DNA from: Candidatus Alkanophagales archaeon
Lineage (GTDB): Archaea; Halobacteriota; Syntropharchaeia; Alkanophagales; B39-G2
Assembly: GCA_003661185.1 (NCBI GenBank)
Contig: QMVQ01000097.1
Span: 1-6,364, forward strand
Reading direction: 5' to 3'
DNA length: 6,364 bases
Shown here: positions 1-6,095 of the stretch, piece after piece
Numbering within the stretch: position 1 is the stretch's first letter
Layout of the letters: every line of letters begins with the position of its first letter
The notes under the pieces: model-generated
What the model saw: only the letters and a program-made list of their open reading frames with translations
Told to the model about the DNA's origin: nothing
The model's database searches: none
Made by a program: the position numbers and the translations under genes

Positions 1-144
1 ACATACCTCACGAGGCTTCACAACGAGGGCATCTTGGAGCGAAGGGGCAGTAAGTTCAAACGGGAATATCGTGTCGCCAGCAGCTATAAAAGGGCGGAGA
101 AGAGCGAGTTTGAAACGAAATACCCTCCACTTCTCCCACGTTAG
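1..144 (+). CDS. C-terminal end of a probable winged-helix DNA-binding protein (5' truncated)
   Basis: Frame 1 is open from the window edge to a TAG at 142-144 and encodes the last 47 residues of a protein. The visible part begins TYLTRLHNEGILERRG and continues with SKFKREYRVA. This resembles the end of a recognition helix followed by the basic beta-hairpin wing of a winged-helix domain, where 'YL.RL...GIL.RRG' is a common pattern. After the wing comes a charged, Lys/Glu-rich tail ending in PPLLPR. The gene converges on trpD with 42 bases between the two stop codons. Most of the protein lies outside the window, so its family and targets cannot be named. It could be a transcription regulator, possibly a local one, or an enzyme with an accessory winged-helix domain. 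The frame call is fairly safe; the domain call rests on a short stretch. Confidence 0.55.
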   Translation, partial: TYLTRLHNEGILERRGSKFKREYRVASSYKRAEKSEFETKYPPLLPR

Positions 145-147
145 CCG

Positions 148-153
148 AAAAAA
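148..153 (-). terminator. Possible oligo-T terminator of the trp operon
   Basis: Six consecutive A on the plus strand give TTTTTT on the minus strand, 33 bases past the trpD stop codon. Archaeal transcription often ends at short T runs without a strong hairpin. A weak imperfect dyad (AGGTT at about 165-169 against AACCT further right) lies between the stop codon and the run, but it is too short to be convincing. The convergent plus-strand gene ends just before this run. Confidence 0.3.
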
Positions 154-186
154 GTGGCGTTTGAGGTTAGTTGCTTTAAACCTAAC

Positions 187-1206
187 TCACTGACGCTCGT
201 GACGTGAAAATTCGAGGAACTCTTCAAGCTTCTTCACCCCTCGCCCGCTCTCTAAAATTTCCATCGCATGCTCCAACCCCTCGTCCAAGCGATCTGCGAT
301 GCCACTGACGACAAAAGCGGCGGCGGCATTCAACGCCACGATTTCGGTGCGGGCGTCATCCTCCTTGCCGCTCAGCACGTTGCGTAAAATGTGAGCGTTC
401 TTAGCACTGTCGCCGCCGACGATGTCTTTCACGCGTGTGAGCTTCAAGCCGAGGTCCTCAGGACGCACGTAATACGTTTTGACTTCGCCGCCCCGCAGCT
501 CTGAGATTTTCGTCTTGCCGAGCGTCGAAAGCTCGTCGAGTCCGGGCTCGCCGTGCACGACCATCGCTCGATAAGCACCAAGAAGCTTGAAGACTTCTGC
601 AATCTTTTCGGTCAATTCGGGCGAGAACACGCCGCAGAGCTGCGACTTCGCACCTGCAGGGTTCGTCAGAGGTCCGAGAATGTTGAATACGGTTCTGATG
701 CGCAACGCTCGGCGGACGGGCATGACGTTCCGCATCGCCGGGTGGAAGTGCGGGGCGAACATAAAGCCGATGCCGATGCGTTCGATGCTTTCTTCGATTT
801 TCTTCGGAGGGAGGTCGAGACGAGCGCCTAACTCCTCAAGGACATCGGCGCTGCCGCATTTCGACGTGACCGAGCGATTTCCGTGCTTTGCGACCGGCAC
901 CTCGCAGGCGACCACGAACATGGCAGTCGTGGAGATGTTGAAGGTGTTGACGGCGTCGCCGCCGGTCCCGCAGACGTCCACGAGCGTCTCGACCTTCGGG
1001 TTTATGTGGACTGCGAACTCTCGCATCTTCCTCGCAAACGCCGAAATCTCCGTCGCCGTTTCTCCCTTCATGCGTAACGCTACAAGGAACGCTGAAATCT
1101 CGGTGTCGGAGGCTTCGCCACTCATCATTGCCGCCATAGCCCTTTCTGCCTCCGCATTACTCAAATCTTTAAACTCCACAAGCTTCGCCACGAGCTCGCT
1201 CAGCAT
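187..1206 (-). CDS. trpD: Anthranilate phosphoribosyltransferase
   Basis: This cytoplasmic enzyme transfers the phosphoribosyl group of PRPP to anthranilate, the second step of tryptophan synthesis. The 339-residue product has the normal length for the family. The family motifs are all present: CGTGGD (residues 79-84, the PRPP glycine loop), NIST (90-93), KHGNRS (107-112, anthranilate/PRPP site), the IRT.FNILGPLTNP block ending near residue 184, and GLDE (222-225, metal and PRPP binding). An alpha-helical N-terminal domain precedes the catalytic domain, as usual. I chose the ATG at 1204-1206 because GGAGG lies 6 bases upstream. A GTG two codons earlier directly abuts that GGAGG and is an unlikely start. 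It is the last gene of the trpB2-trpE-trpG-trpD run, 24 bases after trpG. The protein contains no tryptophan. It is a stand-alone TrpD, not a TrpGD fusion. Confidence 0.97.
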   Translation of the reverse strand: MLSELVAKLVEFKDLSNAEAERAMAAMMSGEASDTEISAFLVALRMKGETATEISAFARKMREFAVHINPKVETLVDVCGTGGDAVNTFNISTTAMFVVACEVPVAKHGNRSVTSKCGSADVLEELGARLDLPPKKIEESIERIGIGFMFAPHFHPAMRNVMPVRRALRIRTVFNILGPLTNPAGAKSQLCGVFSPELTEKIAEVFKLLGAYRAMVVHGEPGLDELSTLGKTKISELRGGEVKTYYVRPEDLGLKLTRVKDIVGGDSAKNAHILRNVLSGKEDDARTEIVALNAAAAFVVSGIADRLDEGLEHAMEILESGRGVKKLEEFLEFSRHERQ

Positions 1207-1212
1207 TTTCAC

Positions 1213-1217
1213 CCTCC
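1213..1217 (-). promoter_or_regulatory. Ribosome-binding site of trpD (GGAGG)
   Basis: GGAGG on the minus strand is spaced 6 bases from the ATG at 1206. It decides the start in favour of that ATG over the GTG at 1212, which touches the GGAGG directly. Confidence 0.75.
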
Positions 1218-1230
1218 ATTCTACCGACGG

Positions 1231-1815
1231 CTAACTCACGTCCAGAAAGTTTCTGATGATTTTCAGTCCGTGCTTCGTAAGAATGGACTCAGGATGGAAT
1301 TGCACGCCGAAAATCGGCAGACTTTCGTGCTGCAAGCCCATGATTTCGAGGTCGTCCTCGCTTCTTGCAGTCACTTTAAGACCTTCGGGGAGATTTTCGT
1401 CGTCCACGACGAGCGAGTGGTAGCGGGTCGCCTCAAAGGGGTTTGGGACCCCCTTGAAAAGCGTGCTGCCATCGTGCCGTATCTTCGAGGTCTTGCCGTG
1501 CTTCAGGGCTCGTGCGTTTCTTATGCGTCCACCGAGGACGTAGCCGATGCACTGGTGTCCGAGGCAGACGCCGAGCGTTGGAAGCTCACGACGTATACCA
1601 TATTCAAGAATGACGTCGTTGGAGAGTCCGGCATCCCTCGGCGTTTTCGGTCCCGGCGAGATTATGATGTGCGTGATTTTGTGGCGTTCCGCCGCCCGTC
1701 CGACGTCGTTCAGCGTTGCGGTATTCCGCAGCACCACTGCCCGCTCGCCCAGAACCCCTACATATTGGACGAGATTGTAAACGAACGAATCTATGTTGTC
1801 AATCACAAGAATCAT
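1231..1815 (-). CDS. trpG: Anthranilate synthase component II, glutamine amidotransferase
   Basis: This subunit hydrolyses glutamine and channels ammonia to TrpE. The product is 194 residues, a typical stand-alone TrpG. It opens with MILVIDNIDSFVYNLVQ, the family's hallmark N-terminus. The class I amidotransferase triad is visible: Cys84 in GVCLGHQ, His174 and Glu176 in QFHPES. The HGKTS motif typical of TrpG/PabA is at about residues 106-110. One oddity is that the usual SPGPG loop near the oxyanion hole reads SPGPK (Lys57). The ATG at 1813-1815 was chosen because it matches the family N-terminus and has GGGTG 5 bases upstream. An ATG nine codons earlier would overlap trpE. The gene starts 10 bases after the trpE stop, which fits translational coupling with its partner subunit. 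PabA activity with a PabB elsewhere is possible, but the context argues for TrpG. Confidence 0.96.
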   Translation of the reverse strand: MILVIDNIDSFVYNLVQYVGVLGERAVVLRNTATLNDVGRAAERHKITHIIISPGPKTPRDAGLSNDVILEYGIRRELPTLGVCLGHQCIGYVLGGRIRNARALKHGKTSKIRHDGSTLFKGVPNPFEATRYHSLVVDDENLPEGLKVTARSEDDLEIMGLQHESLPIFGVQFHPESILTKHGLKIIRNFLDVS

Positions 1816-1820
1816 TTCCG

Positions 1821-1826
1821 CACCCC
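1821..1826 (-). promoter_or_regulatory. Ribosome-binding site of trpG (GGGGTG) overlapping the trpE stop
   Basis: On the minus strand the TAG of trpE (1826-1828) runs straight into GGGTG, spaced 5 bases from the trpG ATG at 1815. GGTG pairs with the conserved CACC in the 3' end of archaeal 16S rRNA. Sharing bases between the stop codon and the ribosome-binding site suggests coupled translation of the two subunits. Confidence 0.6.
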
Positions 1827-3385
1827 TAAACACCAAGGGCACGCATCATCGCCATGCACTTGCTCACAGTCTCGTAATACTCACGTTCAGGCTGTGAATC
1901 CGCAACTATGCCTGCTCCCGCCTGCACGTAAGCTTTTGCGGTTACAACGTCGCCGTTTTTGTCGCTTTTGCCGCTTTCCGCTGAGCCACGCCGCTGGCAG
2001 TTCTCAAACACTATGGTCCTGATGGTGATTGCGGTGTCAAGGTTACGAGTTAGGGAGAAGTAGCCGACGCACCCTGCGTAAATCCCACGACGGGTGGGTT
2101 CCAGCTCTCCGATGATTTCCATCGCTCGCACCTTTGGCGCTCCGGTGACTGTGCCCGCTGGGAAGACCGACGCCAATGCATCGAATTCGTCGTAGCCGTC
2201 GGCAAGCTCGCCTACGACCTCAGAGACGATGTGCTGCACATGCGAATACTTCTCAACGTCCATAAATCTCGTCACACGGACGCTTCCGGGCTTCGCAACA
2301 CGTCCTATGTCGTTCCTCCCCAAATCAACGAGCATAACGTGCTCCGCCCGCTCCTTCTCGTCGCTCAGCATCTCCTCCTCAAGCCGCTTGTCCTCATCGG
2401 CGTCCTGTCCCCTCGGACGAGTGCCCGCGATCGGAAAAGTTGTGAGCCGCCTTAAAGCACCCTCAATCCGTAGAAGCATCTCAGGGCTCGCGCCTGCAAC
2501 CTTACGCCCGCCGAAGTCCAGGAAATACATGTAAGGTGAGGGATTAAGGGTTCTAAGTCGCTCGTAAACGTGCAGCGGGTCGCCGTAGAAGTCAGCCGAA
2601 AAGCGTTGCGAGAGCACGACTTGGAAGATGTCGCCGTCGTGGATGTAACGCTTTGCCCGCTCCACCGCCCGCTCAAAGTCTTCTTTCGTGAAATTTGACC
2701 TTACGTTTTTCGTTTCCGTTCGCATTTCCCGCCCTTGCCGCCGCCGTCCTTCATGCCGTCGTTTCGTCGCCGCTCGCCGCTCGCCGTAAAACGCACGCAA
2801 CGTGTCCAGTGCAAAGCTTAAAGCCCCACCTTGTAACGCTTCGTGAGCGTCAACGCCGCTTTCAGCCTCCGAAAACTCCAGCGTCAGAAAATACATTTTC
2901 CCGCAAAAATGGTCAAAAAGGATGTAGCGTTTCGCAAGCATGAGCTCGCAGTCCGGCTCCTTAAGCTCATCGCTGGCGTCGTCGCTGATATTTTCAAAGT
3001 AGCGGACGAGGTCATAGCTTAGGTAGCCGACGAAGCCCCCGAAGAACCTCGGAAGCTCGTGGCGGGCGTCGTCGAAGTTCAGTTCCAGCCTGCGGAAAAG
3101 TTCACGTAACGCCTCCAATGGGCTCTCAAAGTCTCCAGAAAGCTCCTCCAGCCATTTTAGGGCAGCGTCGTTCGTGCGTATTCGGACTTCGCAGTCCTTC
3201 GCCCAAAGCTCGACAGCAGGAGCGAAGCCGATGAAGGAATAGCGAGCGAGCCGCTCGCTTCCCTCCCTTGACTCCAGTAAGTAGCTTTTCCTGCCGTAGC
3301 GGCGACGCACCGTCTTGTAAACCTCCATCGGGTCTTCCTGCACTGAAGTTTCGATGAAAATCGGCGTTACGAGCACTTTAGGCAT
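1826..3385 (-). CDS. trpE: Anthranilate synthase component I
   Basis: TrpE converts chorismate to anthranilate using ammonia from TrpG. The 519-residue product has the N-terminal TrpE domain, including LLES at residues 36-39, the element that forms the tryptophan feedback site in the family. The chorismate-binding domain follows from about residue 231, with GDIFQVVLSQR (251-261), PIAGTRPRG (318-326), ERAEHVMLVDLGRND (345-359), HVQHIVSEV (382-390), FPAGTVTGAPKVRAMEII (408-425) and QAGAGIVADSQPEREYYE (488-505). Two stretches look inserted: an Arg-rich linker at about 202-227 between the domains, and a Ser/Gly/Lys-rich segment at about 462-480 before the last core strand. The start is the only usable ATG, because an in-frame TGA lies six codons upstream. 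No strong ribosome-binding site sits at ideal spacing; GGTGG is about 18 bases away. It follows trpB2 by 42 bases. PabB or MenF activity is unlikely given LLES and the neighbours. Confidence 0.96.
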   Translation of the reverse strand: MPKVLVTPIFIETSVQEDPMEVYKTVRRRYGRKSYLLESREGSERLARYSFIGFAPAVELWAKDCEVRIRTNDAALKWLEELSGDFESPLEALRELFRRLELNFDDARHELPRFFGGFVGYLSYDLVRYFENISDDASDELKEPDCELMLAKRYILFDHFCGKMYFLTLEFSEAESGVDAHEALQGGALSFALDTLRAFYGERRAATKRRHEGRRRQGREMRTETKNVRSNFTKEDFERAVERAKRYIHDGDIFQVVLSQRFSADFYGDPLHVYERLRTLNPSPYMYFLDFGGRKVAGASPEMLLRIEGALRRLTTFPIAGTRPRGQDADEDKRLEEEMLSDEKERAEHVMLVDLGRNDIGRVAKPGSVRVTRFMDVEKYSHVQHIVSEVVGELADGYDEFDALASVFPAGTVTGAPKVRAMEIIGELEPTRRGIYAGCVGYFSLTRNLDTAITIRTIVFENCQRRGSAESGKSDKNGDVVTAKAYVQAGAGIVADSQPEREYYETVSKCMAMMRALGV

Positions 3386-3427
3386 ATGACGTCCGCCGTT
3401 TCAGCCACCTTACTTTCGCCACCCGTT

Positions 3428-4795
3428 TTACACCCTCGGCAGCCGCTCCGCTAGCCTCTTTATTTCTTCCTCCGGATACTCGTAGTCCACAAGCTTTTTC
3501 CTGAGGAATGCGTCGTAAGCGGCAAGGTCGAAATGTCCATGTCCGGAGTTTGCAAAGAAGATGACCTTCTCCTCGCCCGTCTCCTTGCAGCGCAACGCCT
3601 CGTCAATTGCCGCTCTTACGCAGTGCGCCGTCTCAGGAGCAATCACAAAGCCCTCAGTCTTTGCGAAGAGCATAGCAGCCTCGAAGACCTCGTTCTGGTG
3701 GTAGGCGACAGCCTCCATGTAGCCGTCGTGCGTCAGCTTGCAGAGCAGCGGGGCATCACCGTGATACCGGAGACCGCCGGCGTGAATCGGCGGTGGCACG
3801 AAGTCATGACCGAGCGTATACATCTTCAAAAGCGGCGTCAGACAGGCGGTGTCGCCGTGGTCGTAGGCGTAAATGCCCTTAGTGAGCGTCGGGCACGCCT
3901 TAGGCTCGCAGGAGACTACCCTTAAGCCCCTTGCTTCTGGCTTTCCTTGAAGCTTGTCGCCGATGAACGGAAAACAGGCGCCCGCAAAATTCGAGCCTCC
4001 GCCCACGCACCCGAACATCACGTCCGGATACTCATCGAGCATCTCGAACTGCTTCTTCAGCTCCAGCCCGATGACCGTCTGATGCAGCAGCACGTGGTTC
4101 AAAACCGAGCCAAGTGAGTATTTCGTATCGTCGTGCTTCACTGCATCCTCAATTGCCTCGCTAATCGCAATCCCCAAGCTCCCCGGCGAGTTTGGGTCTT
4201 GCTCGAGAATCTTCCTGCCGAACTCCGTGCGCTCGCTCGGCGACGGCACGCACTCTGCACCCCAAACTTCCATCAGGATGCGGCGATACGGTTTCTGGTT
4301 GTAGCTCACACGCACCATGTAGACAGTGCAGTCAAGCCCGAAGAGTTGGCAGCCGAACGCAAGTGCGGAACCCCACTGCCCTGCTCCGGTCTCTGTTGTG
4401 AGGCGCTGGACGCCCTCCTTCATGTTGAAGTAGGCTTGAGCGACAGCAGTGTTCGGCTTGTGGCTTCCCGGCGGCGACACGCCCTCCCACTTGTAATAGA
4501 TGCGGGCTGGTGTCCTCAAGAACTCCTCAAGGCGCTCCGCCCTATAAAGCGGCGTCGGTCTCCATATTCGATAGACCTCAAGCACATCCTCCGGAATCTT
4601 AATCCAGCGCTCCGTGCTCGCCTCCTGCCGTATTAGCTCCTTCGGGAAAATTGGCTCTAAATCCTCAGGCATCAGAGGCTCCAGAGTCTGCGGGTTCAGC
4701 GGCGGGTCTAACGGCGTGGGCAGGTCTGCCTGAATGTTATACCACGCTCTCGGCAATTCGTCCTCGGCAAGCTCCACCCTTTTTCTCCTCACCAT
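3428..4795 (-). CDS. trpB2: Tryptophan synthase beta chain, TrpB2 type
   Basis: This PLP enzyme condenses indole with L-serine to give tryptophan. The 455-residue length and long N-terminal extension (RAWYNI.ADLP.PL.PPLNP, from residue 16) mark the TrpB2 subfamily rather than classical TrpB1. So does the [13 protein letters not shown]...WGA segment (160-180). The PLP lysine is Lys113 in GSHKPNTA, the catalytic glutamate is Glu135 in TETGAGQWG, the phosphate-binding loop is GGGSN (265-269), and the SGHGHFD block is at 417-423. I chose the ATG at 4793-4795 because it matches the TrpB2 N-terminus, has GGTG 7 bases upstream, and lies about 23 bases past the expected transcription start. An ATG ten codons earlier would fall at or before that start site. 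It is first in the operon, and no trpA is in the window. It has six tryptophans, unlike its operon partners. Confidence 0.95.
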   Translation of the reverse strand: MVRRKRVELAEDELPRAWYNIQADLPTPLDPPLNPQTLEPLMPEDLEPIFPKELIRQEASTERWIKIPEDVLEVYRIWRPTPLYRAERLEEFLRTPARIYYKWEGVSPPGSHKPNTAVAQAYFNMKEGVQRLTTETGAGQWGSALAFGCQLFGLDCTVYMVRVSYNQKPYRRILMEVWGAECVPSPSERTEFGRKILEQDPNSPGSLGIAISEAIEDAVKHDDTKYSLGSVLNHVLLHQTVIGLELKKQFEMLDEYPDVMFGCVGGGSNFAGACFPFIGDKLQGKPEARGLRVVSCEPKACPTLTKGIYAYDHGDTACLTPLLKMYTLGHDFVPPPIHAGGLRYHGDAPLLCKLTHDGYMEAVAYHQNEVFEAAMLFAKTEGFVIAPETAHCVRAAIDEALRCKETGEEKVIFFANSGHGHFDLAAYDAFLRKKLVDYEYPEEEIKRLAERLPRV

Positions 4796-4802
4796 TTTTG
4801 TG

Positions 4803-4806
4803 CACC
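4803..4806 (-). promoter_or_regulatory. Ribosome-binding site of trpB2 (GGTG)
   Basis: GGTG on the minus strand is spaced 7 bases from the ATG at 4795. It is short but complementary to the 16S rRNA tail, and it supports this start over the ATG at 4825. Confidence 0.5.
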
Positions 4807-4830
4807 ATTGAGCGTTTTTGTCCATGCGTT

Positions 4831-4887
4831 GTGCGACGTTATATATATGTATTTTGCTTTCGTTGCATCTCTCGTCGCACAGCGACG
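4831..4887 (-). promoter_or_regulatory. Candidate operator: repeated CGTCGC(AC) half-sites around the trp TATA box
   Basis: GTGCGACG at 4831-4838 and its exact reverse complement CGTCGCAC at 4873-4880 flank the TATA box and its upstream element. The right copy is also half of a second dyad, CGTCGC-ACA-GCGACG at 4873-4887 (6-bp arms, 3-base centre). There are thus three CGTCGC half-sites in 57 bases, one lying between the TATA box and the predicted transcription start. This arrangement fits a repressor that binds as a dimer or tetramer and blocks TBP/TFB or polymerase. It does not match the TGTACA box of the known archaeal regulator TrpY. The regulator and ligand are unknown; tryptophan control is inferred from position only. 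Confidence 0.45.
4839..4847 (-). promoter_or_regulatory. TATA box of the trpB2-trpE-trpG-trpD operon
   Basis: The minus strand reads TATATATAA, preceded by the purine-rich AAAGCAAAATAC, a plausible BRE. Archaeal transcription usually starts about 25 bases downstream of the TATA centre. That predicts a start near 4818 and a leader of roughly 22 bases containing the GGTG site. No other TATA-like sequence in the gap is as good, and the gaps inside the operon are too short for strong internal promoters. Confidence 0.7.
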
Positions 4888-4982
4888 TGCGGTAGTATCG
4901 CTCCCACGGTGGCGTAAATAACGCAAATAACTTCAAACGGCAAGTCTTACCTGAAAATATGCATTGTAAATCTCCTTGTAAC

Positions 4983-4994
4983 TCGAGCGCTCGA
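4983..4994. repeat. Perfect 12-bp palindrome TCGAGCGCTCGA
   Basis: The palindrome lies between etfA and the trp promoter, 39 bases past the etfA stop codon. A shorter 8-bp palindrome, AGCATGCT, follows at 5008-5015. It could be the 3' end structure of the etfA transcript or a protein-binding site; sequence alone does not decide. Confidence 0.45.
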
Positions 4995-5021
4995 CACAAA
5001 CGTCCTCAGCATGCTCGCTGT

Positions 5022-5039
5022 TAAATAGAAAGCTATTTA
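5022..5039 (-). terminator. Stem-loop over the etfA stop codon, possible terminator element
   Basis: TAAATAG and CTATTTA form a perfect 7-bp inverted repeat with a 4-base loop, and the etfA stop codon (5033-5035) lies inside it. The stem is AT-rich and weak, and no strong T run follows. A role in termination or 3'-end processing is therefore only a possibility. Confidence 0.3.
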
Positions 5040-6040
5040 GACGCTTTCCGCCTTTTAAGTTCTTCAAGAAGTCTGGGGACGACTTCCTCGGCGTGTCCGA
5101 CGATACCGACGTCGCAAACCTCGAAAATGGGGGCGTTTTCGTCTTTATTAATCGCAAGGATGACTTTGGAGTTCAGGATGCCGACGACGTGCTGCATCGC
5201 CCCCGAGACGCCGACGCCCACGTAGAGCTTCGGGCGTATCGTCTTCCCGCTCTGTCCCACCATTCTTTCCTTCGGCGCCAACCCTGCATCAATCAAGGGT
5301 CTCGTGGCGCCGACGACGCCACCCAACGCCTCCGCAAGTTCTTCGACGAGTTTAAAGCGTTCGGCGTCCCCGACGCCGTAGCCGCCTACGACTACCACGT
5401 TTGCGTTCTCAATGCTCGCCTCAACCGCCTTGGTTTCCACGACTTCCAACGTTTCCGCACGACTTTCAAAGCCGGCGAGTCCCAAATCTTCCAAACTTAG
5501 CCGCACAAGCTCGCCTTTTCGCCCCTTTTCCTGACGCCTCCTCCCTAAAACGCCTGGAGTCATTGTTACAATCTGCGGCATCCGTAGGATGGTGTTTTTC
5601 GCAAAGAGCAGCCCGCCGAAGCCCGGAATTACTTCCACAAGCCTCTTCCTACCGTTTTCGTCGAATTCGACACGTAAATCTACGCAATGCGAGACGAGCC
5701 CAGTTTTTAACTTTGCCGCAAGCCTCGGCGCCAAGTCCTTACCGAGCAGCGTCGCCGCAAACAGCACAAGTCCTGGTTTTGCTCTCCTCACAATTTCGTA
5801 AAGAGCAGATGCATACAAGTCGCTTTGGAAGAGCCGTAACTTGGGGTGCTCCACGACGTGGACGACGGCGGCGCCATGCTCGAAAAGCATGCTCGCAGCG
5901 CTTCCGACAGCATCGCCGAGGAGCGCGGCGTGGAGCTTACCGTCAAACTCCTTTGAAAGTTCGCCGCCTTTAGCCAAGAGCCCAAGAACGGCGTCCGTGA
6001 CTTTAGAAGCTCGCTGCTCCGCAAATATGAGGATGTCCAT
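5033..6040 (-). CDS. etfA: Electron transfer flavoprotein, alpha subunit
   Basis: EtfA pairs with EtfB to form a soluble FAD protein that carries electrons from acyl-CoA or other flavin dehydrogenases to a membrane quinone or menaquinone reductase. The product is 335 residues. The N-terminal domain (about 1-190) starts MDILIFAEQ. The C-terminal FAD domain holds GGYGVGD (219-225), GATRPLIDAG (244-253), VGQSGKT (261-267), GVSGAMQH (277-284) and AINKDENAPIFEVCDVGIVG (296-315), matching the family's flavin-binding blocks in order. The ATG at 6038-6040 matches the usual EtfA N-terminus. An in-frame ATG at 6100 would add 20 residues encoded by a folded, insertion-like sequence. No ribosome-binding site precedes the chosen ATG, unlike most other genes here. 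No etfB is visible; normally it lies directly upstream, where a transposase fragment now sits. It contains no tryptophan. A bifurcating ETF cannot be excluded. Confidence 0.93.
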   Translation of the reverse strand: MDILIFAEQRASKVTDAVLGLLAKGGELSKEFDGKLHAALLGDAVGSAASMLFEHGAAVVHVVEHPKLRLFQSDLYASALYEIVRRAKPGLVLFAATLLGKDLAPRLAAKLKTGLVSHCVDLRVEFDENGRKRLVEVIPGFGGLLFAKNTILRMPQIVTMTPGVLGRRRQEKGRKGELVRLSLEDLGLAGFESRAETLEVVETKAVEASIENANVVVVGGYGVGDAERFKLVEELAEALGGVVGATRPLIDAGLAPKERMVGQSGKTIRPKLYVGVGVSGAMQHVVGILNSKVILAINKDENAPIFEVCDVGIVGHAEEVVPRLLEELKRRKASK

Positions 6041-6046
6041 AGTTAC

Positions 6047-6095
6047 TGGGCGAGGGGGACACACTTGTAGGTGTGGCGAATTCGCCCCCTGCCCA
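6047..6095. repeat. Compound stem-loop next to the etfA start, likely insertion-sequence left end
   Basis: TGGGC at 6047-6051 and AGGGGG at 6053-6058 pair with CCCCCTGCCCA at 6085-6095. This gives an 11-bp, very GC-rich stem with one bulged G (6052). Inside it, CACAC (6060-6064) and GTGTG (6071-6075) form a second stem with a 6-base loop. A perfect 12-bp palindrome GGCGAATTCGCC (6075-6086) overlaps both. TTAC lies at 6043-6046, directly before the outer stem. Subterminal hairpins beside a short target tetranucleotide are characteristic of IS200/IS605 elements, which have no terminal inverted repeats. The fold is seen directly; its role is inferred from the adjoining transposase gene. Confidence 0.6.

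Noticed and set aside
145..186. Inverted repeat between the convergent stop codons as a bidirectional terminator
   Set aside because: The arms are only about 5 bp with a mismatch and a 10-base loop; only the T run on the minus strand is worth listing.
587..1234. 215-codon plus-strand open frame opposite trpD
   Set aside because: It is a shadow of trpD in a GC-rich sequence; the translation shows no domain and trpD is certain.
1270..2022. 250-codon plus-strand open frame opposite trpG and the end of trpE
   Set aside because: It is antisense to two well-supported genes and spans their junction, with no recognisable protein features.
4947..4964. Minus-strand five-codon frame (MHIFR) with GGAG 7 bases upstream, a possible trp leader peptide
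   Set aside because: It has no Trp codon and lies upstream of the best TATA box, so it would not be in the trp transcript. Attenuation by leader peptide is also not expected in archaea.
4796..4999. N-terminal extension of TrpB2 back to 4999
   Set aside because: The extra 68 residues match nothing in the family, cross the TATA box and the candidate operator, and the shorter start has a ribosome-binding site.
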